Below, in pieces: positions 36,759-48,400 of a stretch of DNA of 64,000 nucleotides. Within the stretch, counting starts at the first letter, position 1. Every line of letters starts with the position of its first letter. The notes under the pieces were generated by a model. It had not been told where the DNA came from and ran no database searches. It saw only the letters and a program-made list of their open reading frames with translations. This DNA comes from Nectonema munidae. Lineage: Eukaryota; Nematomorpha; Nectonematoida; Nectonematidae. The stretch is taken from the NCBI GenBank assembly GCA_030549495.1, contig JAUIRK010000879.1, forward strand, positions 310,001-374,000. Direction: 5' to 3'. The position numbers and the translations under genes were made by a program.

Positions 36759-37253
36759 AAACTAACATAAATCAAAGTATACGAGAAAAGAAAATCATTG
36801 CGTTTTTGTGAATATTTGTCAACAAATAAAATTCTGACAGCTGTCATAAATAGATCAAGTACATTTTTAACAACTGAAATATTTTGTTTCGATATTATAT
36901 TTTTATTATAATAATCAACAAATTTTCTTAAAAAAAGTGATTTGATTACGTACAGTGTTACTTATAAAATTTAACAATCGAACATTATAAAAAATATGTC
37001 TCCTCAAATATTAAGCAAATAGAGTATTCTTGCTTTTAAAGTGAATAGATAATCAAAATATTCATACCCAAATAACTATTTAAAAAAATTAAAGTTTTCA
37101 AATGTTACAAAATGTAGCAAACGTAGTGATAAAGATTAAGTGACTTGTTAAAAAAAATTCTTAGCGCGAGTCTAACAATATTCATTGATATAAAATTGTA
37201 ACAATTGAAAACTATTTTAATTTAACTCTAAATGCAAATTAGATAGAAACAGT

Positions 37254-37981
37254 GGTGTAGCCAAAAAAAGTTGATAGAAGGGGCACAATTTAAAAACAAA
37301 AAACTTGGGGCATGGGGGCACCATGCGGTACATAGGAGTGTGGGCACGGCCCCTCATGCCCAGCCTAGCTACGACACTAGAGAGAAGAGAGCTGAATGAG
37401 ATAGGAGAGCTTAACAAGAGAAGAGGCTTGAATGAAAGAAGAGAGCTTGAGTGAATGATTGAGTTTTAGGAGAGAAAGCGGAAGAGAAAAACAGAGGAGA
37501 CAGAAAGAGAAATAGAATCATTGTGACAGATGAGAAAATCTAGTGGATCATCAACATGTGTTTGCCTAAAAATACTATGAGACACTGTGATAAACATTGC
37601 TTACTTATTGTGTGCATATTGAAGCAATGGATTATATTATATTTATTATATAGCTCTCACGCATCGTCTGTAAAATATGTTCGATAGGAATTTCAGAACA
37701 GCAAAAAAATTTATTTGCAAAAAATTTATTTCCTATATTACTTTGCTGAAAAGCATGAAGTACTTCTGTATAAAAACCTATAGAAATCTCATATTATACA
37801 TACACATACACCAGCATTTATATAAGATTATTGTGTACAATTTTTGCTTATTTATTTTTCCTTTAAAAAGTGCATGGTCAAAACCAAAAATTTTAAGGGG
37901 GGGGGGCAAAGATTAATTCAAGGGGGGGGGGGGGGGGGGGGGGCACGTGCCCCAAAATTATATAGGTAGCGCGGGCACTGC
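37254..37981. mobile_element. hAT-like non-autonomous element with a G22 run
   Basis: The left end is CAGTGGTGTAGCCA and the right end, inverted, CAGTGCCCGCGCTACC. The interior includes a GA-rich stretch (37376-37510) and an uninterrupted run of 22 G at 37922-37943. It occupies the centre of the large inverted repeat, its right end abutting the right arm. Confidence 0.6.
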
Positions 37982-38239
37982 ATTTTGTAATATTTGAAAA
38001 CTTTAATTTTTTCAAGTCAAGAAATTTTTTTCAATAGCTATTCGGGAAAAAAATATTTTGACTTGCTATTCAGTTTTAAAGCAAAAATATTCTATTTGTT
38101 TAATATTTGAGGAGAGATATTTTTTATAATGTTCGATTGTTAAATTTTGAAAGTAACACTGTACATAATTAATTAAATCATATTTTTTTAAGAAAATTTG
38201 TTGATTATTATAATAAAAATATATCGAAACAAAAAGTAA

Positions 38240-38395
38240 AAGGTAAGGTGCAGCGGGTGTATTTTCATTGACAAGGCGGATCAGGCACTGATGTACCGCT
38301 TATGTCAAACTATGAACACATTCGTATCGATGAGGAATCGAATCCAGAGGCTTCCGTGCTATGTCCATCATCTCAACCAACCTGCCATGCCACCC
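38240..38395 (-). repeat. tRNA-derived SINE, family 1, right palindrome arm
   Basis: This is the inverted counterpart of the copy at 36065-36214, with the same box A and box B regions on the minus strand. The two copies probably arose from one insertion before the inverted duplication. Confidence 0.85.
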
Positions 38396-39141
38396 ATACA
38401 GTATGCTGTAGAGGATACGTCAAATTAGTTTTCAAAAAACTTAAGTTATGCCGTAAATTTTTTTAGTTTTTGTTGAAGCTCTATAACTTTTTCTGATAGG
38501 CTTTTTTTCTTTAAAATTTATTATAAAAGGCAAATCATTGCAAATGGTTAAAAGTTGTTATTAAAAAAAACAAATTAATTTAAAAACAAGTTAACTATTC
38601 GTTGTTTGATTTGCCTGCCCTTGTTAATCATACATGCTTTCCATACATTTTCAAAGTCTTTTTTATTCCACCTTACTATTTTTTTTTATCAATCCCGTGA
38701 CAAGATTTTTAATTCTTCCCTAAATTTGGTATAAGAAGAGATCTCTTTGTATCGGAAGCTTTTTTTCCATTTAAGCCAAATACCATTAAAATTTTCAACA
38801 TATTTTTGTAATTTTTGATATAACTAATAATTATGCGTTTTCTTTAAATTTCTCATATTATGCGGAATTACGTTAATATTTTAACATTGATATGTTTAAT
38901 TAAGATATTAAAGACATGATTTAGATAGCCTAAAATCAAAATAAGTAAAATAAATTAAAAAATATAAGCCAAAAATTTTATGAAATTTAAAGAAAAGGAA
39001 TCAAGCAAAAAAGTAAAATTTAAAAAAGTTGTGAATTTAAAAAATTCTAAAAACAAATTAAAATAATTCTAAAAATAAATTTTTTTTAAAGATATTTATG
39101 CTCAACCCTAATCCACGAGGTTCCAACTTGCAAAAATAAAT

Positions 39142-39534
39142 GGGTTTTTTCGTTTAGACGGCCACATCAAGTAGTGACCATTACGTCTGCCTTTTATAGT
39201 TATGTCATGTAGTTAGTTCATGACACCATGCATGAATAAAATAAACAATCGTTTTAAAAGGTAAATTATTACCATCTAACCAAGTATCGCGTCTCAGTCC
39301 CAACTTAGTTCTGCACAAACTTTTATTGCATCTCCACCGTGATAAATCATGCTTCATTAAATGCCGATGTGCACAGTCTCTCCTGATGCACCCTTATCTT
39401 GTAAGTAACGAATAGCTTTTTCTTCAGTGCTCACTTCTGCTGCCAGTTCGTAAACAGTTAGCATTAAATAAATAACTATAAAAGGCAGACGAAATGGTGA
39501 TTACTTGATGTGACCCGTCTAAACGAAAAGACCC
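39142..39534 (-). mobile_element. Merlin-type MITE with a remnant of ISXO2-like transposase
   Basis: The 393 bp unit has inverted ends of about 65 bp (GGGTTTTTTCGTTTAGACGG left, GGGTCTTTTCGTTTAGACGG right when inverted) and a perfect 8 bp duplication AAATAAAT (39134-39141 and 39535-39542). The minus strand encodes YELAAEVSTEEKAIRYLQDK and then, after a stop and frame change, RWRCNKSLCRTKLGLRRDTW, which matches the N-terminal zinc-finger region of Merlin/IS1016-IS1595-type transposases. The catalytic part is absent, so the element is a deletion derivative. Confidence 0.88.
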
Positions 39535-39547
39535 AAATAAATAATTT

Positions 39548-39610
39548 GCCGATTAATAATTATTACCGACTAATCGGTATTCGACTAAAGTTCGTATCAA
39601 TGCATCTCTA
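39548..39610. repeat. hAT-like terminal fragment
   Basis: Read inverted this starts TAGAGATGCATTGATACG and contains CGATTAGTCGGTAATAAT. The TAGAGATGCA start is common at ends of non-autonomous hAT-like elements. Only one end is visible, directly beside the Merlin-type element. Confidence 0.45.
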
Positions 39611-39675
39611 GTTCCAAGCATATTTTTAAGTGTTTAAACAAACAACTTATACCTTATATCAATGTTAATTTACAT

Positions 39676-39941
39676 CAGGGGCGCACCAATAATTTTGGAC
39701 TTTTTTTAACTAGTGTATATGCGTTATGTAATTAAAATATTTTCGCTGAAAGTATAGTTTTTAAATTTCATCAATTTTGTAAAAAAAAATATAATCTTAT
39801 AAATTTAAGTATGCGATGTATTAAAGGATTGCTTGAATATTTGGTCTCCCGTGGGATTTCCAGACCAGTAATTTTGAAAATTGAAAAAAGAATTTCCCCC
39901 CCCCCCCCCCCCCCCAATAATTTTGAAGATGTGAGCCCCTG
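39676..39941. mobile_element. hAT-like MITE, uninterrupted copy
   Basis: The ends are CAGGGGCGCACCAATAATTT and, inverted, CAGGGGCTCACATCTTC, with a C-run near 39898-39915 in place of the G-run of the inverted relative at 34747. No clear target duplication remains. Confidence 0.75.
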
Positions 39942-40557
39942 ATGTAGCGATATATTCACAGTAACAAGGAGGCTACTTAGAATTTAAAATCACTGAAGTT
40001 AGGGTGGGATTATAAGCAGACAGTTAAAAAAAAATTTTAATAAAAAAGGCTCTATCCCTCCCGCATCCTCAAAAAAATTTTTAGGAGCCTGGGTTAGAGT
40101 AGGAAGCGGTGCCAAAGAAATTAGCCTACATGGATAATGAACAAGAAACATTATAAATATTACTTGTTTGACAATATTTTGAATGAATATGATATTTCAT
40201 AAATTAAAAATATTGGTCTAAATTTTAGGCATGTATTTTTATTTTCTTAATTGTGTAATGCAAGGGTCATTATTGTTAGTATTTCCCTTGTTAAAAACTA
40301 TAAATGAATTTTGGAATATGATTTAATAATATGTAGTTTTAGCTTTAACAAATATCAAACTGCGCCACTTTATTAAATCGGGTTAAAAACTTATAGTATA
40401 AAAATAATTCATAATTTTACTTTTTTAAGGAAACACAATCATACGAATGGACGATTTTTTGTGATGAAATTGTGTAAAAAATAATTAATTTTAAAAGTTA
40501 TATTTTTTAGTTTAACTAAAATAAAAAATATAGTTCATTACAACTTCGTCTAAGAAT

Positions 40558-40640
40558 TGGCGTGAGTAATATTGATCAGATACAGGGTTTGGATAATTCA
40601 AGATCTTAAGCTCGATCTCCATAGTTCAATAAAAGCAAAC
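40558..40640 (+). repeat. Truncated SINE, family 1
   Basis: The stretch TGAGTAATATTGATCAGATA, then GGGTTTGGATAATTCAAGATC and CTCGATCTCCATAGTTCAATA follows the order of the family 1 consensus with an internal deletion after box B. Confidence 0.6.
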
Positions 40641-41170
40641 ACCCTATAGTACTTGAAATTAATTTATATTGAGGTGTTTTACATATACTAATCTTTTTAT
40701 AAGATATATTTTAAAAGAATAAAGTTTATTGTCAGTTCAAAGTTATTTCTTTCAAGTGTTTTCTTTTAATAATTTCCTAATATATCAATAATTATTTGCA
40801 GTATCGCTTGCCCGTATGTTAAAAAAATCTTGAATATATAAAATTTATAACCACTTATACTTCTTTTGATGATTATTGGAAATTACTTATATTTATGTAC
40901 TACAAAGAAGAAAGAAAGAAAGAAATTTATTTATATACATCGCACAAATAAGCATAATGTTACAAAAAAAAAATGAACGGTAAAATATTAGTGGTTACTA
41001 TTATGTCAAATGTTCACTCACTAAATTCTTAATTTAACTCATTGGTTTTTTGTTGCGTCTTTTAATTCAGTCAGAATAAGATTTTTAGGATTAGAAATGT
41101 AATTTTTTAAATATTTATAAAAAGTGAAACTTTTTAATTTTGTTGGCTCCGGCATTACCTTCTATAAATT

Positions 41171-41347
41171 GAGCCTCAATGGTTGTTAGGGTGTACCTTT
41201 CAGCTTAACAGTTAAAGCAGGGGTTTGATCCCCAAGGCTCCCAACTCTAAAAACAAATTCACAAAAACTGTGATTAACCATCTTAAGCATAATGCGAGCA
41301 TATAGCCTTACGGCTGAAAGTGCTTTGATATCTCCAACTAACCAACC
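41171..41347 (+). repeat. tRNA-derived SINE, family 2, with 15 bp target duplication
   Basis: The body is flanked by TACCTTCTATAAATT at 41156-41170 and 41348-41362. The head looks like a tRNA: GAGCCT pairs with AGGCTC as an acceptor stem, box A-like TGGTTGTTAGG follows, and GGGGTTTGATCCCC forms a T arm. A roughly 105 bp unrelated tail follows. It is distinct in sequence from family 1. Confidence 0.85.
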
Positions 41348-41499
41348 TACCTTCTATAAATTAAAATTTTATTGTATTCGAATATACCTCTTCTTTGTTT
41401 TTACTAAATTGCCAGAGCGAACAAAAGTAAAAGGTAAAAATCCCTAAGCCTAAAAATCTTATTCTTTTTGCATAAGGTTATTTTTATCTAACCCTAAAA

Positions 41500-42010
41500 C
41501 AAGCCCATAAATCCTTATTCTTTTTCTAATACTTCATTATAATATCAAACAGAGATCATTAAAAATAACAATTAATAAAAAAAATTTAATAAAAATTGCC
41601 AACCTATCCTTTTTTAAAAACATAATAATTTATACAAAGTTTTCTTCCAATTTTTATTACTTCAAATCACACAAGGAGCAATTATGGAAAGCATTATATT
41701 AAAAGCACAGCAAAATCTAGATAATTAAAAGAATATTCAAAATACAATAATTTAACCCCGTTGTCTCCCCATTTTTATTATTTCAAATCTAGCAAGTAGC
41801 AAACTATATTTTAAACAGTATAAAATTTAACACACCGTAATATTCAGGCTATACTTAAATCACAATGATCTTTACACCGTTGTCTCCCCTTTGTTATTAT
41901 ATCAAATCATTTATGGATTAAATTTTATCCTAAATGGTAATAATATGTAATTGATTGTAGTGAATAAAATTATCGAGGGTAAAAAAGATTATACAAGATA
42001 AAATATATTA
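41500..42010. repeat. Diverged tandem repeat with a period of about 119 bp
   Basis: The phrase TTTTTATTA(C/T)TTCAAATC or close variants recurs at about 41527, 41650, 41770 and 41890, with the partner phrase CGTTGTCTCCCC at about 41759 and 41878. Spacing is near 119 bp. About four units are recognisable and they are well diverged. Confidence 0.6.
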
Positions 42011-42104
42011 TGGTTATTTGTGCCTCAATTTGTTACTATAGGGTAAATAATTGGGGCTTTTACAATTCTAAGAAAATTTTTTAAAATAGGGGATTCGTCA
42101 AGTA

Positions 42105-42910
42105 CAGGGGTTACCAACCTTTTTTTTCTTATAAATCCTTTGAACGATAACCTTAGTAACTGTGGACCCCCATGATCTATAAGAGACATGTATAAATAAT
42201 GTATATTCAAATAGGGAAAACATTTCAATTTTAATTCTAAATTTAAAAAACGAATATATATTATATTTATAATTTCCCATCTAAAGGCTTCCTTGAACAA
42301 GATAAACAAAAATATACGATAATAATGACTTTCAAATAAAAGTGGATAAACATCCAGTCCTCGATAACAATCAAAGCGCCAAATAGCTAGAGATTACTGT
42401 AATCAACTTCATCCAAACTAAAAATGGAATCATAGATACTATTGATAATTGTATTGTAGAATTAACTTGTAACTATTATTACACAAAAAGAATAAATATA
42501 AATATATTGTGGTATCTTTAGCTCAGTCAGTAGTAATTTACATTTTAGGGAAATGTTATGGTTACTTACATGGTGATTAGATAAAAATGAGTAACATGGT
42601 CATTATATGTCCAAACCATATAAAATATGCTTACATCCGATTTTTATTTTACTATTATACACTTTTTTGTATAAACATTTTAGAATATATTGCATAAATA
42701 GTTCCCAATTAAGCGCTAAAAGCAATGGATGCGGATAACTCATTTGTTACTTCTTTATATATTCTTTATTTTTGGCAAAGACTTCATGGACCCCTTACTG
42801 TGTTAAAATGACCCCCAATATTCATATGTTTGTCCATAGACCCCTTTAAATTCCCAATAGACCATTAGGGGTCCGTAGGGATCCCGTTGTAAACTTTTTT
42901 TTTTTTTGAC
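42105..42910. mobile_element. hAT-like non-autonomous element
   Basis: The left end CAGGGGTTACCAACC is a typical hAT terminal type. The right end is decayed but keeps GGACCCC-type blocks near 42780 and 42865 that mirror GTGGACCCCC near 42163. There is no coding sequence. Confidence 0.55.
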
Positions 42911-43343
42911 AGGGTGTTTCATGCAAGGGAAGTAGAAACTTCCATATCTGCACTGATGAACTTTTTATAATAAGACGATGGTATCGCCGGCATTCGAACA
43001 AAAAAGAAACAAAAAGTTGTAAACTTTGGTCTAGTATTTAATAAATCAAGCTTATCTCATACTTCACAATAGTTTTCCTATCATAAATTTCTAAAATTTT
43101 ATGATTTATACAAATTAAAAATTAAACTATTCTTTGTCAAATGTTGTATAAATTTTTTTTTGATATGTTTTTTAACTATTTTTTCCTAGATACAATATAT
43201 ACTCAACAAAGAATTCACTTAAATAATTCTCTTCAATGTATAAATTCAAGTGTATGATAATAGCAACTTTATATGTAAAAATAATTAAAATGTGAGATTT
43301 TCATGAAATTTATTTTGAGGGAGAAAAAAATTTATTACAAAGG

Positions 43344-43493
43344 TAAATGTACCGTGGGGTGTTTTCATCGAGAAGGCACACCGCTTATATCGAACTATGA
43401 GAAAGTTGGCTTGATGCGGGATCGCATCCAAGACCTTGAGTTATCGAAACCCACTATCTAACCAACCTTACTCACGCCCCCTATAAAGGAATT
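43344..43493 (-). repeat. tRNA-derived SINE, family 1, with 13 bp target duplication
   Basis: The copy is bounded by TTTATTACAAAGG at 43331-43343 and 43494-43506, which fixes the family length at 150 bp. On the minus strand it starts GGGGGCGTGAGTAAGGTTGG and ends TTTACCTTTG-like sequence, so 3' ends of other copies can be judged from it. Confidence 0.9.
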
Positions 43494-43509
43494 TTTATTA
43501 CAAAGGAAA

Positions 43510-45470
43510 AGTGTTCACAAAGAGAAAAAAACTGAGAAATTATATATATATCTATATATATAATATGCATATTTACAACATATATAACATTTTTTTAAAT
43601 AAATATCATAGATACAGGAAAAAATCTGAAAATTTTGCTATTATGTTTGCGTTTTCGTTTCGGTATCGCATAGAAGCGGAAATTTTGTCTTCTTTTATCC
43701 TTTGCAAATAATATATTTCATATTTGTTTTGGAAAATAAACCTTCTTCTTCTTCATTTCATTTTCCTAAATCATTAGCAGGAAAAAATGTTTAATTAAAT
43801 AAATAAATTTTTTTTATTTAAATATTTTTTGTTCCAAAAATTGTTGTAAAACCTTCCATTTTAAAAAGTAATTTCCCTGTTTTTGTTATTTTTATTTAAA
43901 GGAATCCGAAATAAGGAAACCGTCTAGCAAATCATTATTTGATTAAATATTTCAGTTGGAATTTTATTGATGATATATACAAATAAATTTTCCCACCCGA
44001 GGCAGAATTTTTCATTTTTGGTTCAAAATATCTGTAGCGAGATCATTCCTATTTTATTACACGTTTAGTAACGGAATACCTGTGTACAAGGGAACAATCA
44101 GAAATTTTTTGAAAGGGGCCAAAAACTATTTTTTTTGCTATTATTAAAAGATCCTAATTCAACTCTAAAAATAAATATTTTTATAAATCTTAAATAGTGT
44201 TTAAATCGAAGTTAACATTTTGATTTTTTTTTATTAGAAATTTTATTAAAAAAATAACATCTAAAGGGGCGCCCTTGCCTCTTTTTGTTGCGTCCTTTTC
44301 GGTGTATATACGAGAATCCCAATTTTATATTCACCTATTCTATAATTTCAAAAAAAAAGTAATTGTCGCTCTAGTATTATTATTAATTTTATCTTTTTTA
44401 GTAAAAAATATCTTACTTTTAATTTTTTTATATTGTTTCGTTAAGGAATAAAAATAATTGTTCGTTAGTTTTTTAGCCTATATTTTTCAAAATCAGCTAA
44501 TTTAAGATCTGTCACTGCTAGAGTAAAATGCTTTCTTTATTCTCAAATGTTATAATTTTTTTGCGTCAATTTTCACCTGAAATGTTATATTTCACCGCAA
44601 TTACCACACCTAAATAGTTATTATCACCTACCAATATAATTCTGATATCTTCAACCATTAACTTTTAATGACTTGCATTTCCTATAAAATATATTATTAA
44701 ATGAGCGAATATTATTTTTATCTGTGGAAAGATTTTTGAGTGGTATATCCTATCACCTGAAATCTTTGCTTAATTGACCGTGCTTATACAATGGATATAT
44801 ATTTCTAAAAATTTTATTATAGTTTTTTAAGAATTGCGCTTAAAATTTGTGTTGACATGTAGGCGCAATTACAAAATATCTTCATATGCATTGCATACTA
44901 TCAACAACTGGCTTCATTGTATTCGAGAGGGGGGGGGGGGTCAATGATTAACATATCAATCTATTCTTTTTTTATAATTTATAAAGAAATTTGTTTTATA
45001 TATGCGCCATGGACTCACATCCTTATAATTATTGGGGGAAGGGGCAAACCTTTCTCTTATCATTTTGAAATTCGCGATTATTTGTGTAGCGAAAGGCTTT
45101 AAATCACATCGGAGGCGCCATCTTATTTCGCCATATGTGCGCCCCAAATATTCAACTTTGTAAGCAAAATTGATCTTTTTTAATAAAAAAATTCTTAAAA
45201 AATTAAAATAATATATTCTGCACTTACCAAAATCTTCAATAGTAAAAGAGATGCGTTGATTAAAATAGGATAATTCAATGGAATATGGTCGTGTGGTATA
45301 GTTATATAAAGTCGGTAGTGTAGCTAGGTTTTGCTGCTAACCGGTTGGTGTATTTAAAAAAGGTGTCGGGGTTTAACAAAGAATGTTAATGAAAAGGTCT
45401 TAGGGTGAACACATAAGAAGTGAAAACACTCTACCCTAAAATCTTCTAAAGTGTATGTATATTATTTTAG
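43510..45470. other. Upstream region of ADAR copy B, no further gene seen
   Basis: This region is AT-rich. It holds a TATATA run (43540-43570), a G10-type run at 44931-44940 and a repeat fragment at about 45007-45150 with GGACTCACATCC similar to the hAT-like MITE ends at 34.7 and 39.9 kb. No upstream exon of ADAR copy B could be identified with confidence. Confidence 0.35.
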
Positions 45471-45488
45471 AATTGAATTGTGAAGCCA

Positions 45489-48400
45489 ATGGATGGATAC
45501 AATGGGGATAAGACTGTAAATAATGGAACTTCTACTCCAAATTTTGCTGCATCTACGAATCCTGAATTATATTATCCCTATAACAATGCCTATCAACAAA
45601 GTCCTATGAATACTTTTGGCTTTGATTGTAATCTCTTTATTAATCCCTCTCAATTCTGAATATAATTGCCAATAACAAGCCGACCGACCGTACAGTCATG
45701 CTACGATAATAAGAAAAAAATCACCAATAAGAAGTATTTGGTATTTTTTGAAATTCGAAACTCAAAAATTTGCCCATTTTTCCGATTCTTGAAACTCGTA
45801 ATATTACGCGTATTATATCATTTGAACCCATTAAGTACCATATAAATCTGACGATATCTAAAAAAAACTCAGACGATTTATATTCAAAGTCATTTAAAAA
45901 AAGCATTGGGACTTAATGGGTTAATAAAATTTTTTTATCAACGTTTGTATATAAAATTTTTCACCGTGTACCACTAACTCACAGTAAAAACGTCTTCTCT
46001 ATGTAATATGAAGAATTATGTGTATAGCACATACCGGAAATAAACGAATAAATTTACCTACATTTTTATGCACGTTTTCTCTTTCCTAAGGCATTATATT
46101 AATACCAAATCAATTTTATTGAATAATCCTCATTAAAAATTTTAAGATAAGAATATTGATCGTATCTACGTCAGTAAGATCGTTGGCATTCCTTCCACAC
46201 GCTTAAAATATTTACTTTAGACATCAAAGTGATCTTTATTAAACGTAATTCACCCAGAAGCTGTCGATCTTTATCACTCTTTTTACTGCCTGCTGCTTCC
46301 CCAAATCTTGAGTATCCAAAATTATCCCAATATTTCCTCTTTGGATATTTTTCACTTTGATAGCTTTTATATTTGTCATCTGAATTGTTTGTTTTATTTT
46401 TTTATCATCACTACATTCACACCTAGTCTCTTGTTTCGCTTGAATATATAAATTAGATTCGTAATGATAAATATTTTAGTTATGAATCAATATTACCAAC
46501 AAGCTAGGAATTACATGATTCCAAACCAAGCGAACTTTATGAATTTCTGTCCAATGGATATTTCCAAAATGTACTACGAACAGGCAGCAAATCCATACGT
46601 TCCAAACATCAAATACCAACCGTCTGTCTCTATGCCTTCTCCTAAAAGTAATAGATCTAAATGGTTGTCTTTAATTCGATGTCTTCAACATTGCTTGCTA
46701 ATTTTCAGATCAAAACCAGTTCTCTGCTCCCTTTAAACCCGCTGTTTCAACGCCTTTAAAACCAGTTGCAACCTCTACCCCTCAAGTCAGTAACAACGCT
46801 AACAAGCTCTTTAATGGTAGAAATAAACGTGGTCCAAAGAAGTTGTATATTAAAGAAGCTTTACTTCAAAAGGTTCTCTTTTTTTATCTACAATACTTTT
46901 AACGCTTTGAAGGCCTGAATTTTAAAAACGAATTGTTTGCTTTCTTTTTCAATCGAATTTTGTATGATTAAAGCAGATAATTTTCATTCCTTGGGACACC
47001 AGTGTGACTAGGTCCTCAAACGTTTGTCCTTTGCTGAAAAATAACTCCGTAATAATCAATAATTCGTAATAAAATTTAGTTTATCGCCTAGAACTCTTTT
47101 GAAATGTATAAATGTATACACTTTCTTATAGTCCATGCCCGATTAAAATCATTTTGCGTTCGCCTCTCCCCATCTACTTAGAGCATAGCGACGAAACTGT
47201 AATCACATCACATTGATCTATACCAGGTGTTCCCATTATGCATGCACTCCATGTGGAGGGGATACCCTCTTTCTAGTCTTAATCCTAAGGTTTTGTTCAC
47301 TTTTCAATAAAAAATTTATTTATTAATTTATTCTTTCTTTTCTCTCATGTTTTAGTTCGATCACGAGTTTCTATAACTTTTTCATTCTTCATCCGACATT
47401 TGAAATTAGCCATCTGAGGTAACCAACCCACTCCCCTCTGTAAAAATGTGTAGTTTTGTAATGTGCATCATACGAGAGCAGTGTCATCAGAAATACATCA
47501 CAGATACATTCAATCAAATTCTTGATTCAACTTGAAAAAAAGAAAACTCTTACAATTGCGAACACTTTCTGTCGTTTCTCAAAACCTTTTACAGCTTTAA
47601 AAGTCAAAGAAGAGTCAATGATATTTTTTTGAAAAGTATTCTGAAAAAAGATACAAAACTTAAAACACTATCTAAGTGAAAACTACTTTGTTGTTTAAGT
47701 TTTCATTTATTATTAATCTCATGCTTACAAATAAAAATATTTTTTAATTAGCATCCAATATGGAAGACGGTGTCATAATTTTTTTATTACGCGGAATGAA
47801 TCTGATGATTTTTTTGGTCTGTGCCAAATGGAAAATTTCTACTATTTTTGAAATGAGTGAGCGTTTGAAAGTGAAACTCGGTCCCGGTTAGTGTGTCCAC
47901 TTTAAGGTCTTTTTTTCATTCCCCGGGGAACGAGGACCTCGTAATTTTTGAAATATTTCCCCGGGGAAGAAAAAGCGATTTTTTCACAATAAAAAAACTC
48001 TTCTAAAATGAAAAAATATAAAGTATTCTGAAAGTTTTTTATTAGTTCAAAAGTTGAATAAAATTATTTTTAAAAATGTAAAAAAATATTCATGTTTTGA
48101 AAAATATCTAAGAAATACTAGGGCGTTCAAAGTTTCATCGTTCATCTGGTTTAATATTTTCATAGAAAAATAACTCATTGATGAAAACACTCGTTCGGAG
48201 TCTACAGATGTTGGTTTTATGCTTTTTAAATTTCTGAACAAATTTTCCAAAACTTCGCGCCTTCTTTTTGTTTCCAAATAAAGGTCACACGTTTTTTTCG
48301 TTATTTTATTTCTGCTTTAATACAACTTTTTTGTTTCATCAAAAAATGTAGATTTAAAATTTTGATTTGACTTAAAATTATAAAATTAGCCTAAAATTTT

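Larger units (their letters stand above)
35905..38565. repeat. Large inverted repeat between the two ADAR genes
   Basis: The right arm is about 37982-38565. The left arm is in two blocks, about 35905-36215 and 36885-37114, separated by about 670 bp that includes a MITE. The arms match well along their length (for example CAATGATTTGCCTTTTATAA outside and TTAAAGTTTTCAAAT inside). Each arm contains one SINE copy. The spacer holds a hAT-like element (37254-37981). If transcribed through, the RNA could form a hairpin of several hundred base pairs. Confidence 0.88.

Noticed and set aside
42508-42560. Possible tRNA gene: TTTAGCTCAGTCAGTAGTAA looks like a perfect box A
   Set aside because: No box B or T arm follows at the right distance and no acceptor stem can be paired; the stretch lies inside a hAT-like element.
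43511-43711. Open frame with repeated Tyr-Ile
   Set aside because: It is produced by a TATATA microsatellite and has no other support.
45477-45660. Treating the frame at 45489 as a separate small gene ending in its own TGA
   Set aside because: The matching frame at 33903 upstream of ADAR copy A, and a shared phase-1 donor (GAT T|GTAATC and GAC T|GTAATA), show that it is the first ADAR coding exon.
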